A stretch of DNA of 64,000 bases from Methylocystis rosea (GCF_003855495.1 NZ_CP034086.1:3199501-3263500); one strand, 5' to 3'; positions 17,701-28,786 are shown, numbered from the stretch's first letter. Translations and numbers: made by a program. The notes: a model not told the origin generated them from the sequence alone.

Positions 17701-17752
17701 GCCCGACCTCCGTCAATGGCGCTTGACCCAAGGCCCCAAGAGGGCCTTTTTT
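17689..17752 (+). terminator. transcription attenuator of the ilv operon
   Basis: A terminator hairpin with stem AAGGCCC/GGGCCTT (17730-17736 and 17742-17748), loop CAAGA, and a T run to 17752. Just upstream an alternative stem is possible: ACGGA with TCCGT around GGGCTAGGCCC. Its place after the leader peptide and before ilvB makes it an attenuator and not an operon end. Confidence 0.8.
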
Positions 17753-17810
17753 GTTGCCCGAAGACGAAAAACATCCTAGTCGCCCGCCGCGAGAAGCAAG
17801 ACGGAAAATC

Positions 17811-19586
17811 ATGATGTCGAAGGAAATGTCCGGCGCCGAAATGGTGGTCGAAGCCCTGAAGGACCAGGGCGTGGAGATTCTTTTCGGCTATCCTGGCGGC
17901 GCCGTCCTTCCGATCTACGACGTGCTCTTCCAGCAGGAGAAGGTGCAGCACATTCTCGTGCGCCATGAGCAGGGGGCCGCCCATGCCGCGGAGGGCTATG
18001 CGCGCTCCTCGGGCAAGGTCGGCGTGTTGCTCGTCACCTCGGGACCAGGCGCCACCAATACGGTGACGGGCCTCACCGACGCGCTGATGGATTCGATCCC
18101 GCTCGTCTGCATCACCGGGCAGGTGCCGACGCATCTCATCGGCTCCGACGCCTTTCAGGAATGCGACACGGTCGGCATCACCCGCCACTGCACGAAGCAC
18201 AATTATCTCGTCAAGAACATCGCCGATCTGCCGCGCGTGCTGCATGAAGCCTTTTATGTGGCTTCGTCCGGCCGGCCGGGACCGGTGGTCATCGACATCC
18301 CCAAGGACGTGCAGTTTGCGCGCGGCGTCTACGCCCCGCCGCGCAGCGCCGCGCACAAGACCTATCATCCCAAGCTCGACGCCGACATGGAGGCGATGCA
18401 GCAGGCCGTGCGCATGATGGCGGCGGCGAAGCGTCCGATCTTTTACACCGGCGGCGGCGTCATCAATTCCGGACCCGCAGCCTCGACCCTGCTGCGCGAA
18501 CTCGTCGGCCTGACGGGCTTTCCCATCACCTCGACGCTGATGGGGCTCGGCGCCTATCCGGGGTCGGGCGAAAACTGGCTTGGCATGCTCGGCATGCACG
18601 GCACCTGGGAAGCCAATCACGCCATGCATGACTGCGATCTGATGATCGCGGTCGGCGCGCGTTTCGACGACCGCATCACCGGACGTCTCGACGCCTTTTC
18701 GCCGGGCTCAAAAAAGATCCACATCGACATCGATCGTTCGTCCATCAACAAGAACGTCAAGGTCGATCTCGCCATCGTCGGCGATTGCGCCCATGTGCTC
18801 GAAGCCATGGTGCGCCTGTGGCGCGCCGAGGCGATGAGCGCCGACAAGCAGCCGCTCGACGATTGGTGGGCGAAGATCAACGAGTGGCGGGCGCGCAAGT
18901 CACTGGCGTTCCGCAATTCGGACGCCGCGATCAAGCCGCAGCATGCGGTGCAGCGGCTCTATGCGCTGACCAAGGATCGCGACGTCTATGTCACCACCGA
19001 GGTCGGGCAGCATCAGATGTGGGCCGCCCAGCATTATCATTTCGAAGAGCCGAACCGCTGGATGACCTCGGGCGGACTCGGCACCATGGGCTACGGCCTG
19101 CCGGCGGCGATCGGCGCCCAGCTCGCGCACCCGGGGTCGCTCGTGATCGACATCGCCGGCGAAGCGTCGATTCTGATGTGCATTCAGGAAATGTCGACGG
19201 CGATCCAATATCGCCTGCCGGTGAAGATCTTCATCCTCAACAACGAATATATGGGCATGGTGCGCCAGTGGCAGGAGCTGCTGCATGGCGGGCGCTATTC
19301 CCATAGCTACTCCGAGGCGCTGCCCGATTTCGTCAAGCTTGCTGAGGCGTTCGGCGCCAAAGGCATCCGCTGCTCTGATCCCGCCTCGCTCGACGCCGCG
19401 ATCCAGGAGATGATCGACTATGACGGACCGGTGATCTTCGATTGCGTCGTCGACAAGGTCGAGAATTGCTTCCCGATGATTCCCTCCGGCAAGGCGCATA
19501 ACGACATGCTGCTCGCCGATCTTTCCGACGACGCTGGGATAGAGATCGGCGCGGTCATCGACGAAAAAGGCAAGATGCTTGTTTAG
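17811..19586 (+). CDS. ilvB: acetolactate synthase large subunit
   Basis: Thiamine-diphosphate enzyme making 2-acetolactate or 2-aceto-2-hydroxybutyrate, first common step to Val, Leu and Ile. About 591 residues. Seen: [27 protein letters not shown] (catalytic Glu region), [31 protein letters not shown], and the cofactor region AGEASILM...[13 protein letters not shown]. The metal-binding motif has Glu (AGEAS) where Asp is the textbook residue. Translation begins at one of two adjacent ATGs (17811 or 17814). First gene of ilvB-ilvN-ilvC, controlled by the leader/attenuator upstream. Confidence 0.93.
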   Translation: MMSKEMSGAEMVVEALKDQGVEILFGYPGGAVLPIYDVLFQQEKVQHILVRHEQGAAHAAEGYARSSGKVGVLLVTSGPGATNTVTGLTDALMDSIPLVCITGQVPTHLIGSDAFQECDTVGITRHCTKHNYLVKNIADLPRVLHEAFYVASSGRPGPVVIDIPKDVQFARGVYAPPRSAAHKTYHPKLDADMEAMQQAVRMMAAAKRPIFYTGGGVINSGPAASTLLRELVGLTGFPITSTLMGLGAYPGSGENWLGMLGMHGTWEANHAMHDCDLMIAVGARFDDRITGRLDAFSPGSKKIHIDIDRSSINKNVKVDLAIVGDCAHVLEAMVRLWRAEAMSADKQPLDDWWAKINEWRARKSLAFRNSDAAIKPQHAVQRLYALTKDRDVYVTTEVGQHQMWAAQHYHFEEPNRWMTSGGLGTMGYGLPAAIGAQLAHPGSLVIDIAGEASILMCIQEMSTAIQYRLPVKIFILNNEYMGMVRQWQELLHGGRYSHSYSEALPDFVKLAEAFGAKGIRCSDPASLDAAIQEMIDYDGPVIFDCVVDKVENCFPMIPSGKAHNDMLLADLSDDAGIEIGAVIDEKGKMLV

Positions 19587-19667
19587 GCGGTCGGGTTTCG
19601 GCGCTCGGCAGTCGTAGCGCTGCAATCGACCGCCGACCGCCGATTTGCCGACCGTCCAGGAAAAAAG

Positions 19668-20219
19668 ATGAACGCTCCCGCTTCTCCGCCATCTCCCTAT
19701 TCCGCCGCTGCGCCGAACGCCAAGGTCGAGTCGCATACGCTCTCCGTGCTCGTCGACAATGAGCCGGGCGTCTTGGCGCGCGTCGTCGGCCTGTTTTCCG
19801 GCCGCGGCTACAATATCGAGAGCCTCACGGTCGCCGAGGTCGCCCACGCCGAGCACCTCTCGCGCATCACCATATTGACCTCCGGCGCGCCGGAGACGAT
19901 CGACCAGATCCATCATCAGCTCGAGCGACTCGTCCCGGTGCATCAGGTGACCGACCTCACCATGTCGATGCGCTCGCTCGAACGCGAGCTCGCCATGGTC
20001 AAGGTCAAAGGTCGCGGCGAGCACCGCACCTTCGCGCTACAGCTCGCCGAAGCCTTTCGCGCCCGCATCGTCGACGCGACGACTGAGAGCTTCATTTTCG
20101 AATTGACCGGCAAACCGCACAAGATTGATGAATTTATCGACCTGATGCTTCCGATCGGGCTCGTCGAAGTCTCCCGCACAGGCGTCGCCGCCATCTCGCG
20201 TGGGCCCGATCCCATCTAA
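19668..20219 (+). CDS. ilvN: acetolactate synthase small (regulatory) subunit
   Basis: A 183-residue regulatory partner of the large subunit. The N-terminal ACT domain reads HTLSVLVDNEPGVLARVVGL and GRGYNIESLTVA, which binds valine for feedback inhibition in the family; a second ACT-like half (IVDATTESFIFELTG) follows. It lies 81 bases downstream of ilvB in the same operon. Confidence 0.93.
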   Translation: MNAPASPPSPYSAAAPNAKVESHTLSVLVDNEPGVLARVVGLFSGRGYNIESLTVAEVAHAEHLSRITILTSGAPETIDQIHHQLERLVPVHQVTDLTMSMRSLERELAMVKVKGRGEHRTFALQLAEAFRARIVDATTESFIFELTGKPHKIDEFIDLMLPIGLVEVSRTGVAAISRGPDPI

Positions 20220-20257
20220 GGCTGGAGAATTTTGACCTTGCCGGGCGGCCCGCGTAG

Positions 20258-21355
<1,098 letters not shown>

Positions 21356-21461
21356 CGCATAATGATCCCAAAAAGGCGAGCGCGCACTCGGGTTTGGGGC
21401 GTTGCCGAGGCGCAGTCGGCGCATCGCGCATCGACAAATGCATCGCCATAGCGGGGAATGA

Positions 21462-22340
21462 ATGCACGGGCCGGGCGGGCGGTCGAGTAATGTTATCGAG
21501 AGCGAAACGCGTCGGCGCGTACATGAGATTGTACGGAGCCGCATGTCGTATGACGTCTCGACATTGGTCGAACATTTCGTCGAAGACGTCGAGTTGAACT
21601 ACAGCTGCTCGCGACTTGGCGTGCTTCCCCCGGGCCAATGGCGCGGGCGCGACGCGCTGCGCGCCCATTTGCGTCGCGTCGACGTCGATTATGAACCGCT
21701 CGACGCGGAAGTTCTCTCGGTTCTTGTCGAAGGCGACAATACCGTGGTGCGATGGATCAGCCGGTGGCGCCACCGCGCCACCGGCCATATCCACAGCATG
21801 GACATGGCGCATTTTCTGCGCTGGCGGAACGGACTCGTTTCGGAAATGTACGAGTTCCGGGATCATCGTTGCGTCGCGCGCGGCGCCGATTTCCTGCCGC
21901 AAAGCCTCGACGACATTCTCAATCCCCGCAGCCCGGGACTGTCGCGCGATGAAATGGCGCGCCGGTTGATCGCCATGGGCAGTTTCACGTGCGCGCCCGA
22001 CGTTGCGCTGTTCCGTGAGCTGTGTTCGCCTGACGTCGTGTGCGAATTTGTCGGCGACCGCACGACGGTTTCGCACGCCGGGCGACATCGCGGCATAGAG
22101 GCGCTGATCAACATCGTGCGCAGCATCGAGGTCGAGTTCGAGCAACTCGGACTCGCCATGCCCGAGGTCATCGTCGACGGCGGCGCCGCCGCTGCGCGTC
22201 GGATCGTCGAATGGCGTCATCGCGGCACAGGCCGCTGCGGCCAAGTTCAGCTTGCCGACTTCGTGCGCTTCGAGGACGGCCGCATCGTCGAGATCGTCGA
22301 ATTTCGCGACAGCACGGCGCTTTTGCAGATGCAGGCGTAA
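21462..22340 (+). CDS. tandem SnoaL/NTF2-like protein
   Basis: A 292-residue protein made of two NTF2-like (SnoaL) modules, residues about 10-145 and 155-290. Each has a helix followed by strands ending in the same signature (MAHFLRWRNGLVSEMYEFRD and LADFVRFEDGRIVEIVEFRD). Such folds act as enzymes or binding proteins; nothing here fixes the ligand. GGGG lies about nine bases before the start. Likely an internal gene duplication. Confidence 0.75.
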   Translation: MHGPGGRSSNVIESETRRRVHEIVRSRMSYDVSTLVEHFVEDVELNYSCSRLGVLPPGQWRGRDALRAHLRRVDVDYEPLDAEVLSVLVEGDNTVVRWISRWRHRATGHIHSMDMAHFLRWRNGLVSEMYEFRDHRCVARGADFLPQSLDDILNPRSPGLSRDEMARRLIAMGSFTCAPDVALFRELCSPDVVCEFVGDRTTVSHAGRHRGIEALINIVRSIEVEFEQLGLAMPEVIVDGGAAAARRIVEWRHRGTGRCGQVQLADFVRFEDGRIVEIVEFRDSTALLQMQA

Positions 22341-22467
22341 CAAAGCGCGTGACGTGTGCGATGCGATTTAGTCGGTCCAGTCGACATCCGGCAATCATCG
22401 CGCGCAGTCCCGTTGATTACAGATGTGACGGCCCGGCGCGCCGTTGCGGCCAAGGAGCGGTCCGCCC

Positions 22468-23214
22468 GTGACTCTCGAAATTGTGGATTTCGATCGGCTC
22501 GAGTGTCGCTTTGTCGACCATCGCTGGGGCTTCGTTGAGGAGCGCGCCGTCGACATCGAGCGCCATTGGGAGGAGCGTCGACGCGCCAATCCGGCGCTCT
22601 ACGACGGCTCGGTGTTGCTCGCCTGTCGCGTCGAGCGGGCGATCGGCGAAGACGGCGCGCGCATCTTGCGCATGGCGTTCTTCAAGACGCCTTTCTCAAG
22701 CTTTCTTGCCTGGCGAGAATTCGGCTGGCCGGACGAAGCCGTATACAATTGCTTCTCGATGCCGGCGGCGCGCGCGCGCGACGGCGCCTATCTCCTCGGG
22801 GAAATGGGGCCAAGCCACTCATTCGCCGGTCAGCTCTATTTTCCCTGCGGCACCCCCGACCTTTCCGACGTCGTCTCGGGCGGTCGCGTCGATCTTGCCG
22901 GCAGTCTTGTGCGCGAACTCGCAGAAGAGACGGGCCTCGCCGCTTCGGAGGCGCATGCGTCGGCCGTCTGGACGGCGATATTCGATCGACAGCATGTCGC
23001 CTGCGTCAAGAAGCTGGATTTCGATGCGCCGTCGCACGCCATCCTCGCCAGGGTGAAGGACTTTATCGCGACCGAAAGCGCGCCCGAACTCGCGGACGCG
23101 CATATGGTTTCGAGCTTGACGGCGCTTTCCGACCCGCGCCTGCCCGCCTTCATGGTCGCGTATCTTTCGCGCGCCCTCGCCGGCGCGGATGAAATTTCGC
23201 TCGGCGCGAGTTAG
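22468..23214 (+). CDS. Nudix-like protein with degenerate box
   Basis: A 248-residue protein with a C-terminal Nudix-type region (GGRVDLAGSLVRELAEETGL). The core RExxEETG is intact, but the first Glu of the Nudix box is replaced by Val, so hydrolysis may be altered. The first 120 residues are not recognised. It starts at GTG, chosen because AAGGAG lies ten bases upstream. The end overlaps the open frame of the aroKB gene but not its likely start. Confidence 0.7.
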   Translation: MTLEIVDFDRLECRFVDHRWGFVEERAVDIERHWEERRRANPALYDGSVLLACRVERAIGEDGARILRMAFFKTPFSSFLAWREFGWPDEAVYNCFSMPAARARDGAYLLGEMGPSHSFAGQLYFPCGTPDLSDVVSGGRVDLAGSLVRELAEETGLAASEAHASAVWTAIFDRQHVACVKKLDFDAPSHAILARVKDFIATESAPELADAHMVSSLTALSDPRLPAFMVAYLSRALAGADEISLGAS

Positions 23215-23224
23215 ATTTGCGCAA

Positions 23225-25033
23225 ATGACTCGACCGCAACACTCCGGCGTCGTCCTACCAGCTCCGCAAGCGCCCAGTGACGAGCGCGCTTTGGCCGTGC
23301 GCGCCGCCCTGAACGGCAGGGTTATCGTGCTTGTCGGCATGATGGGCTCCGGCAAGAGCGCCATCGGCCAGAGGCTCGCTGTGCGGCTCGGCCTTCCGTT
23401 CGTCGACGCGGACGCTGAGATCGTCGCCGCGGCGGCCGGCATGTCCATTCCCGAGATTTTCGCCAAATATGGCGAGCGCTATTTTCGCGACGGCGAGAGG
23501 CGCGTCATCATGCGCCTGCTGAACGGCGGCCCGGTCGTGCTCGCGACCGGGGGCGGCGCGTTTCTCGACCCTCGCACGCGCGATCGCATCGACGAACGGG
23601 GCGTATCGGTATGGCTTGACGCCGATCTGAAGACCCTGTTGAAGCGCGTGCGCCGCAAGAACGATCGTCCCCTGCTGCAAACGGAGGATCCGGAGGAGAC
23701 GCTGCGCCAGTTGCTGGAGGCGCGACGCCCCCTATACGAACTCGCCGATCTTCGCGTCGAGTCGCGCGAAGTTCCGCAGGATGCGATGGTGGATGATACG
23801 CTCGCCGTTCTCGCTGCAGGCTTGCCGATATTGGAAGACTTGCGACAGCGGGCGCAAAGCAAAGGTTTCGCCAAAGCCATGACGCATCTGTATCCCGCGC
23901 GCACGGAAGGCGACGCCCGCCGCCAGGAAGTTGTCCGGGTCGCGCTTGGCGGACGCTCCTACGACATCATCATCGGCGACGGGCTGCTGCAGCGCGCCGG
24001 CGATTATATTGCGGAAATCGCGCCCGGAGCGGCATGCGCCATCATCACGGATGAGAATGTCGCCAGACTGCACCTTCCGACGGTTGAGCAGAGCCTAAAG
24101 GACGCCCGCCTGCGTGCGACGACCATCATCGTTCCGCCTGGCGAGGCGTCAAAGTCGCTTTCGGTCTATGGCCGCGTCTGCGACGATGTGCTGACCGCAA
24201 GGATCGAACGGCGCGATCTGATCGTCGCGCTTGGCGGCGGCGTCGTCGGCGACCTCGCCGGATTCGTCGCGGCGAGCGTGCGGCGCGGCTCGCGCTTCGT
24301 GCAAATTCCGACGACGTTGCTGTCGCAAGTCGATTCTTCGGTCGGCGGCAAGACCGGGATCAATTCGCGCCATGGCAAGAATTTGATCGGCGCCTTTCAC
24401 CAGCCTTCGTTGGTTCTGGCCGACGTCGACACGCTGCGGACGTTGCCGCTCCGCGAGTTCCGCGCCGGCTACGCGGAGGTGGTGAAATATGGCCTGATTG
24501 GCGACGCCCGGTTCTTCGATTGGCTCGACGCCGACTCGGAAGCGGTATTCCATAGTCAGGCGGAACAGATCTGCGCCGTCGCGGTGAGCTGCGAGACCAA
24601 GGCGACGATCGTCGCGCGGGACGAAACAGAGCAGGGCGAACGGGCGTTGCTCAACTTCGGTCACACGTTCGGCCACGCCTTCGAGCGGCTGACCGATTAC
24701 AACAGCGCGCGCCTGGTTCACGGGGAGGGCGTTGCGATCGGCATGGCGTGCGCCGCGCGCTTCTCCGTGCGCCGCGGCCTGTGCCCCGAGGCCGCCGCGG
24801 AGCGCGTCGAACGCCATCTGAAGGGCGTCGGTCTGCCGACGAAGATCCACGACATTCCGGATTGGCGCGACGACGCCCAGGCCATCCTCGACGCCATGTA
24901 TCAGGACAAGAAGGTCGAGCGCGGCGCGCTGACCTTCATTCTCCTGCGCGGCATCGGCCAGGCGTTCATTGCAAAATCCGTCGACGCCAATGAGGTGCTT
25001 GGCTTTCTTAAAGACGAGCTAAAGCGGACATAG
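23225..25033 (+). CDS. aroKB: bifunctional shikimate kinase / 3-dehydroquinate synthase
   Basis: One 602-residue frame covers two shikimate-pathway enzymes usually made separately. The AroK part (about residues 25-215) has the P-loop GMMGSGKSAIG, the Asp motif FVDADAEI, GERYFRDGERR and ATGGGAF. The AroB part (from about residue 222) has GGGVVGDLAGFVAA, QVDSSVGGKTGIN, RAGYAEVVKYG and the zinc His motif GHTFGHAFE. A Met in MTHLYPAR at the junction could be an ancestral or internal AroB start. Confidence 0.92.
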   Translation: MTRPQHSGVVLPAPQAPSDERALAVRAALNGRVIVLVGMMGSGKSAIGQRLAVRLGLPFVDADAEIVAAAAGMSIPEIFAKYGERYFRDGERRVIMRLLNGGPVVLATGGGAFLDPRTRDRIDERGVSVWLDADLKTLLKRVRRKNDRPLLQTEDPEETLRQLLEARRPLYELADLRVESREVPQDAMVDDTLAVLAAGLPILEDLRQRAQSKGFAKAMTHLYPARTEGDARRQEVVRVALGGRSYDIIIGDGLLQRAGDYIAEIAPGAACAIITDENVARLHLPTVEQSLKDARLRATTIIVPPGEASKSLSVYGRVCDDVLTARIERRDLIVALGGGVVGDLAGFVAASVRRGSRFVQIPTTLLSQVDSSVGGKTGINSRHGKNLIGAFHQPSLVLADVDTLRTLPLREFRAGYAEVVKYGLIGDARFFDWLDADSEAVFHSQAEQICAVAVSCETKATIVARDETEQGERALLNFGHTFGHAFERLTDYNSARLVHGEGVAIGMACAARFSVRRGLCPEAAAERVERHLKGVGLPTKIHDIPDWRDDAQAILDAMYQDKKVERGALTFILLRGIGQAFIAKSVDANEVLGFLKDELKRT

Positions 25034-25037
25034 CGCC

Positions 25038-26333
25038 ATGCATGGGCTCGAATCCGGCGCGCCGCAGGTCGACATATGGACTGCGGTTGGCATCGTCATC
25101 GTCTGCGTATTCCTGTCGGCGGTCTTTGCTGGATCGGAGACGGCGCTCACCGCCGCGTCGCACGCCCGGATGCATTCGCTGGAAAAAGAGGGCGATAAGC
25201 GCGCCGCCGCCGTCAATCGGCTGCTGCGCCAGCGCAACCGCATGATCGCCGCGCTGTTGCTTGGCGGCACCCTGGTCAATATCGGCGGCTCCGCTTTCAC
25301 CACGAGCGTGCTGGTCGTCGTCGCGGGCGACAATGGGGCGGTGTATGCGACCGTCATCATGACCGTGTTGCTGCTTGTCTTCGCCGAGGTTTTGCCGAAA
25401 ACGCTGGCGATCAATCATCCCGACGAAACGTCGCTGCGCGTCGCGAAGTTTATTGCGCCCTTCGTTCGAGTCGTCGGGCCGCTTCTCGCGGGCGTCGAAT
25501 ATATCGTGCGCATGGTGCTCGCGTTGGCGGGCGTCGAGGTCGGCCATGGCCGAACGGTTCGCTCGCCCTATGACGAATTAAAGAGCGCCGTCGACATTTT
25601 GCATGACGAAGGCAATGTCGAGCGCGCCGCGCGCGACATGTTCGGCGGCGTCCTCGATTTGCAGGTGCTGCATGTGTCGGACGTGATGATCCACCGCACC
25701 AAAATGCGCACGATCGACGCGGATCTGCCGCCGGACCAGATCGTGCGCGAGGTGCTGTCGTCGCCCTTCACCCGCATGCCGCTCTGGCGCGAGCGACCGG
25801 ACAATTTCGTCGGGGTCCTGCATTCGAAGGACATACTGCGGGCGCTGAACGCCGCAGGCGGCGACGCCTCCAAGCTCGACGTCGGCGAGGTGATGTTCGC
25901 CCCGTGGTTTGTCCCTGAGGCGACGACGCTCGAGGATCAGCTCGAAGCCTTCCTGAAGCGTAAGACGCATTTCGCTTTGGTCGTCGACGAATATGGCGAG
26001 GTGATGGGACTCGTCACACTCGAAGATATCCTCGAGGAAATCGTCGGCGACATTCGCGACGAACATGATCTCGCGGTCCAGGGCGTGCGTCCGCAGCCCG
26101 ACGGGTCGGTGCTGGTCGACGGCGCCGTGCCGGTGCGCGATCTCAATCGCGTCATGGCGTGGGAGCTGCCCGACGAGGAAGCGACAACGATCGCGGGACT
26201 GGTGATCCACGAGGCGGGCGCGATTCCAGAAGCCGGGCAGGTCTTCACCTATCACGGTTTCCGTTTCGAGGTGATGCGGAAGATCAGAAATCGCGTCACC
26301 GCCTTGCGGGTGACGCCGCAGCAAGCCGTTTGA
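25038..26333 (+). CDS. CNNM/CorC (HlyC) family membrane protein
   Basis: A 431-residue protein: N-terminal DUF21/CNNM membrane domain (helices around AVGIVIVCVFLSAVF, AALLLGGTLVNIGG, VIMTVLLLVFAEVLPKTLA), a CBS pair (VMIHRTKMRTID, FALVVDEYGEVMGLVTLEDILEEIVGDI), and a C-terminal CorC_HlyC FAD-like domain. Family members affect Mg/Co efflux or Na/Mg exchange. It starts two bases after the aroKB stop, so they are co-transcribed, a conserved neighbourhood in alphaproteobacteria. Confidence 0.9.
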   Translation: MHGLESGAPQVDIWTAVGIVIVCVFLSAVFAGSETALTAASHARMHSLEKEGDKRAAAVNRLLRQRNRMIAALLLGGTLVNIGGSAFTTSVLVVVAGDNGAVYATVIMTVLLLVFAEVLPKTLAINHPDETSLRVAKFIAPFVRVVGPLLAGVEYIVRMVLALAGVEVGHGRTVRSPYDELKSAVDILHDEGNVERAARDMFGGVLDLQVLHVSDVMIHRTKMRTIDADLPPDQIVREVLSSPFTRMPLWRERPDNFVGVLHSKDILRALNAAGGDASKLDVGEVMFAPWFVPEATTLEDQLEAFLKRKTHFALVVDEYGEVMGLVTLEDILEEIVGDIRDEHDLAVQGVRPQPDGSVLVDGAVPVRDLNRVMAWELPDEEATTIAGLVIHEAGAIPEAGQVFTYHGFRFEVMRKIRNRVTALRVTPQQAV

Positions 26334-26359
26334 CGACCCGCGCAGAGGATCATTTTTTC

Positions 26360-27796
26360 TTAAATTTCGGCGGATAATTCGGCTTGCAGGCCTTCGGCGC
26401 GATACGAGAGCCTGACGTCTCCGCCCATCTGGCGCGCGAGCACATTGGTGATCAGGAAGTGCCCGACCCCGGTTTGCTCCGGGTTTTCGACCTTTGGCCC
26501 CCCCGTCTCCGTCCAATTCAAGATGAGACGCGGACGATCCTCTTCGCGATCGATACGCCAGCTGATCGCGATCCGACCGTCGTCTTCGGAGAGCGCTCCG
26601 TGCTGCTCGGCGTTGGCAAGCAGTTCGTTGATGGTCAGACCCAAGGCGGAGGCGACCGCGGAGCGCAATTCCACGTCTTCGCCCGACAGTGAGATGCGCT
26701 CGGCGTAGTCGTGGCTGCCACAAGACAGCGCGATCATGAGCAGGTCCCTGAGCGGCGTTCGTTCCCAGGAGGTCTGCACGAGCAGCGTGGAGATGCGGCT
26801 GAGACACTGCACGCGGTGCGAGAAGCCTTGCTGAAAGCTCGAAAAGTCCTGCGCCGTGCGCGCGGTAATATTGGCGATTCCCTGGATCATCGCGAGCGAA
26901 TTGTTCACCCGGTGATGCAGTTCGCGGTTCATCATCTGATTGTGCATCTCCGCGTTTTTGATCTTGTCGACGTCGGTAATGGCGACGATCGCGCCGATAA
27001 CGGCCCCCTTGTCGTCGCGGATCGGCGCGCCGACGATGTTGATCCAGACGTAGGCGCCGTCGCCGCGCTCGATCTTGCACTCGAGCTGCGGATGGTTCTC
27101 CCCAGCAAGGGCGCGCGCGAGCGGGTATTCCTCATTCGCGACCGGGCGGCCGTCCTGATGAATGGCGTTCCATTTGGAATAGGCTTGGGCGCTTTCCGAG
27201 TAGCGAACAGGGCGACGCAGAATCGCTTCAATGACGTGATTGCCCTCGACGATTCGGCCGCTCGGGGCTTCGGCGATGATGATTCCGACCGGCACGGCGT
27301 CAAGCAGCGCGCGCAGTTGCAGATTCGCCCCGGCGCGGCTGACAATCGTCGAGCTTTTCAGGAGTAAATCGTTTAGCTCGGACAGCCTCTTGCGCTTTTC
27401 GCGCAGGCGCTCGTCCATGTCCTGAATGCTATGCGCGATCGCATCGACCTCAGGAACGCCGGTGTCGCTCCAATGCGAGGCGCCGCGCGCTTCCACGGCC
27501 AGACTTAATTCCGCGAGTTCATGTTGCGCCCTTTGCGCTTTCCGGCGCTGTCTCACCAGCCAAAAAATCACGGCGAGAGTCGTCGCCAGCGCGAATGTGA
27601 GCGCGCCAACGATCGGGCGCCAGACCTCGATCATGTTTGTCGCGCCTTCCGCGGCGCGGGCGGCAGACGTCATCGCCAGCAAGAAAGCCAGCGCAGCCCG
27701 CAGGGCGGCGACCCCCTGCGCCCGCGGATACGCTTTGAACGCCGCCACCACGGGAGGCGACGGCCGGGCTGATTGACCGTTACGGCCTTCCGTCAT
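26360..27796 (-). CDS. PAS-containing HisKA_2/HWE-type sensor histidine kinase
   Basis: A 478-residue kinase. The N terminus has a hydrophobic segment and one membrane helix near residue 60 (VGALTFALATTLAVIFWLV), then coiled coil, a PAS domain (LLDAVPVGIIIAEAPSGRIVEGN), and a histidine box ELHHRVNNSLAMIQG typical of HisKA_2 kinases. The ATPase lid reads TINELLANAEQHG. Kinases of this class often phosphorylate PhyR; its place beside ecfG supports that role. The start at 27796 (MTEGRNG) gives the shorter product; the frame opens 67 codons upstream, inside ecfG. Confidence 0.85.
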   Translation of the reverse strand: MTEGRNGQSARPSPPVVAAFKAYPRAQGVAALRAALAFLLAMTSAARAAEGATNMIEVWRPIVGALTFALATTLAVIFWLVRQRRKAQRAQHELAELSLAVEARGASHWSDTGVPEVDAIAHSIQDMDERLREKRKRLSELNDLLLKSSTIVSRAGANLQLRALLDAVPVGIIIAEAPSGRIVEGNHVIEAILRRPVRYSESAQAYSKWNAIHQDGRPVANEEYPLARALAGENHPQLECKIERGDGAYVWINIVGAPIRDDKGAVIGAIVAITDVDKIKNAEMHNQMMNRELHHRVNNSLAMIQGIANITARTAQDFSSFQQGFSHRVQCLSRISTLLVQTSWERTPLRDLLMIALSCGSHDYAERISLSGEDVELRSAVASALGLTINELLANAEQHGALSEDDGRIAISWRIDREEDRPRLILNWTETGGPKVENPEQTGVGHFLITNVLARQMGGDVRLSYRAEGLQAELSAEI

Positions 27797-27887
27797 TGAC
27801 GCTGCCAAGACTCTCGGGACCCTGCCGGGCGTAACCGTCAGATAGCGCGGTTTCTTGGTCGCGCATCCCACGCGAAGGCTTGGGCTG

Positions 27888-28442
27888 TCAAACGGCGCGA
27901 GAAGGTCGGCGCGCGGCCAGGTCCGACACGGTGGGGTCGGTGTCGATGTCGCTAGTGTTGAGCAGGCCCAGATGCTCGGCAAGTTTGGCGCGCGCACGGT
28001 TCAACCGGCTCTTGACCGTGCCAATGGCCACGCCGCAAATCTCCGCCGCTTCATCATAGGAGAGCTCGGTGATCCCGATCAGCAGCAAAATTTCCTTGTG
28101 TTCGGGGGCAAGCTTATCCAGCGCCGCCTGAACATCCGAAAGGGTGAGCGCCGACTCCTGTCCGCCTTTCACAGGGATTTGCTGGGCCAGGAGATTATCG
28201 CTGTCCTGCACTTCGCGCGAGCGTTTCCGGTAGCCGGAAAAATAGGTATTGCGCAGAATGGTCACGAGCCAGGCGCGCAGATTGGTGTTTCTCTGAAAGG
28301 AGTCGGCGTGCGACCAGGCTTTGACCAAAGTGTCCTGGACCAGGTCGTCGGCGAGGCTATGAGATCCGCAAAGCGAAATGGCGAAGGCGCGCAGATAGGG
28401 CATCTGCGCCACCATCTGATCTCCGAAGGCCTCGTCGCTCAT
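27888..28442 (-). CDS. ecfG: general stress response sigma factor EcfG
   Basis: A 184-residue ECF sigma factor (EcfG group). Region 2 reads LPYLRAFAISLCGSHSLADDLVQDTLVKAW and region 4 LAPEHKEILLLIGITELSYDEAAEICG with VGTVKSRLNRAR-like helix (AIGTVKSRLNRARAK). The ATG overlaps the nepR stop (ATGA), so the anti-sigma factor and sigma are translationally coupled. The order nepR-ecfG-kinase with divergent phyR is the standard alphaproteobacterial locus. Confidence 0.92.
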   Translation of the reverse strand: MSDEAFGDQMVAQMPYLRAFAISLCGSHSLADDLVQDTLVKAWSHADSFQRNTNLRAWLVTILRNTYFSGYRKRSREVQDSDNLLAQQIPVKGGQESALTLSDVQAALDKLAPEHKEILLLIGITELSYDEAAEICGVAIGTVKSRLNRARAKLAEHLGLLNTSDIDTDPTVSDLAARRPSRAV

Positions 28443-28717
28443 TTCTTTTCGCGCTGTTTGGCTTCCAGCTTGGCCAGCAGCACAGTGAATTTGTCTGGAA
28501 TAGGTTGGTGGATCAGATCGTCGCAATAGGCGCGAAACACCCGCCCGAGCTGAGCTTGCACCTTTGGGTCCAGCGCAACGCCGTCAGCTTGTGCCCCGTC
28601 AGCATCCTGGAAGCCGTCAGCATCAGCCTCCTCACGACCACCAGTCTTATTGTTCAAGTTTGGTTCCGCGTCGCGGGAGGGGCCATCGTTGTCGTGAGGA
28701 TTTTCGCGTTGGCTCAT
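28439..28717 (-). CDS. nepR: NepR anti-sigma factor
   Basis: A 92-residue protein with a disordered acidic/polar first half and the conserved NepR core (IG-like LGRVFRAYCDDLIHQPIPDKFTVLL). In the family it binds EcfG until phosphorylated PhyR takes it away. The start MSQRENP is chosen because upstream codons run into the divergent promoter. Confidence 0.9.
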   Translation of the reverse strand: MSQRENPHDNDGPSRDAEPNLNNKTGGREEADADGFQDADGAQADGVALDPKVQAQLGRVFRAYCDDLIHQPIPDKFTVLLAKLEAKQREKK

Positions 28718-28786
28718 TCTCGACCCCGAGTTCGCCCCGAGACTGCCGCCTCTACCCGGGGCGGCCGAGGGACGACCTCCCTTGAT

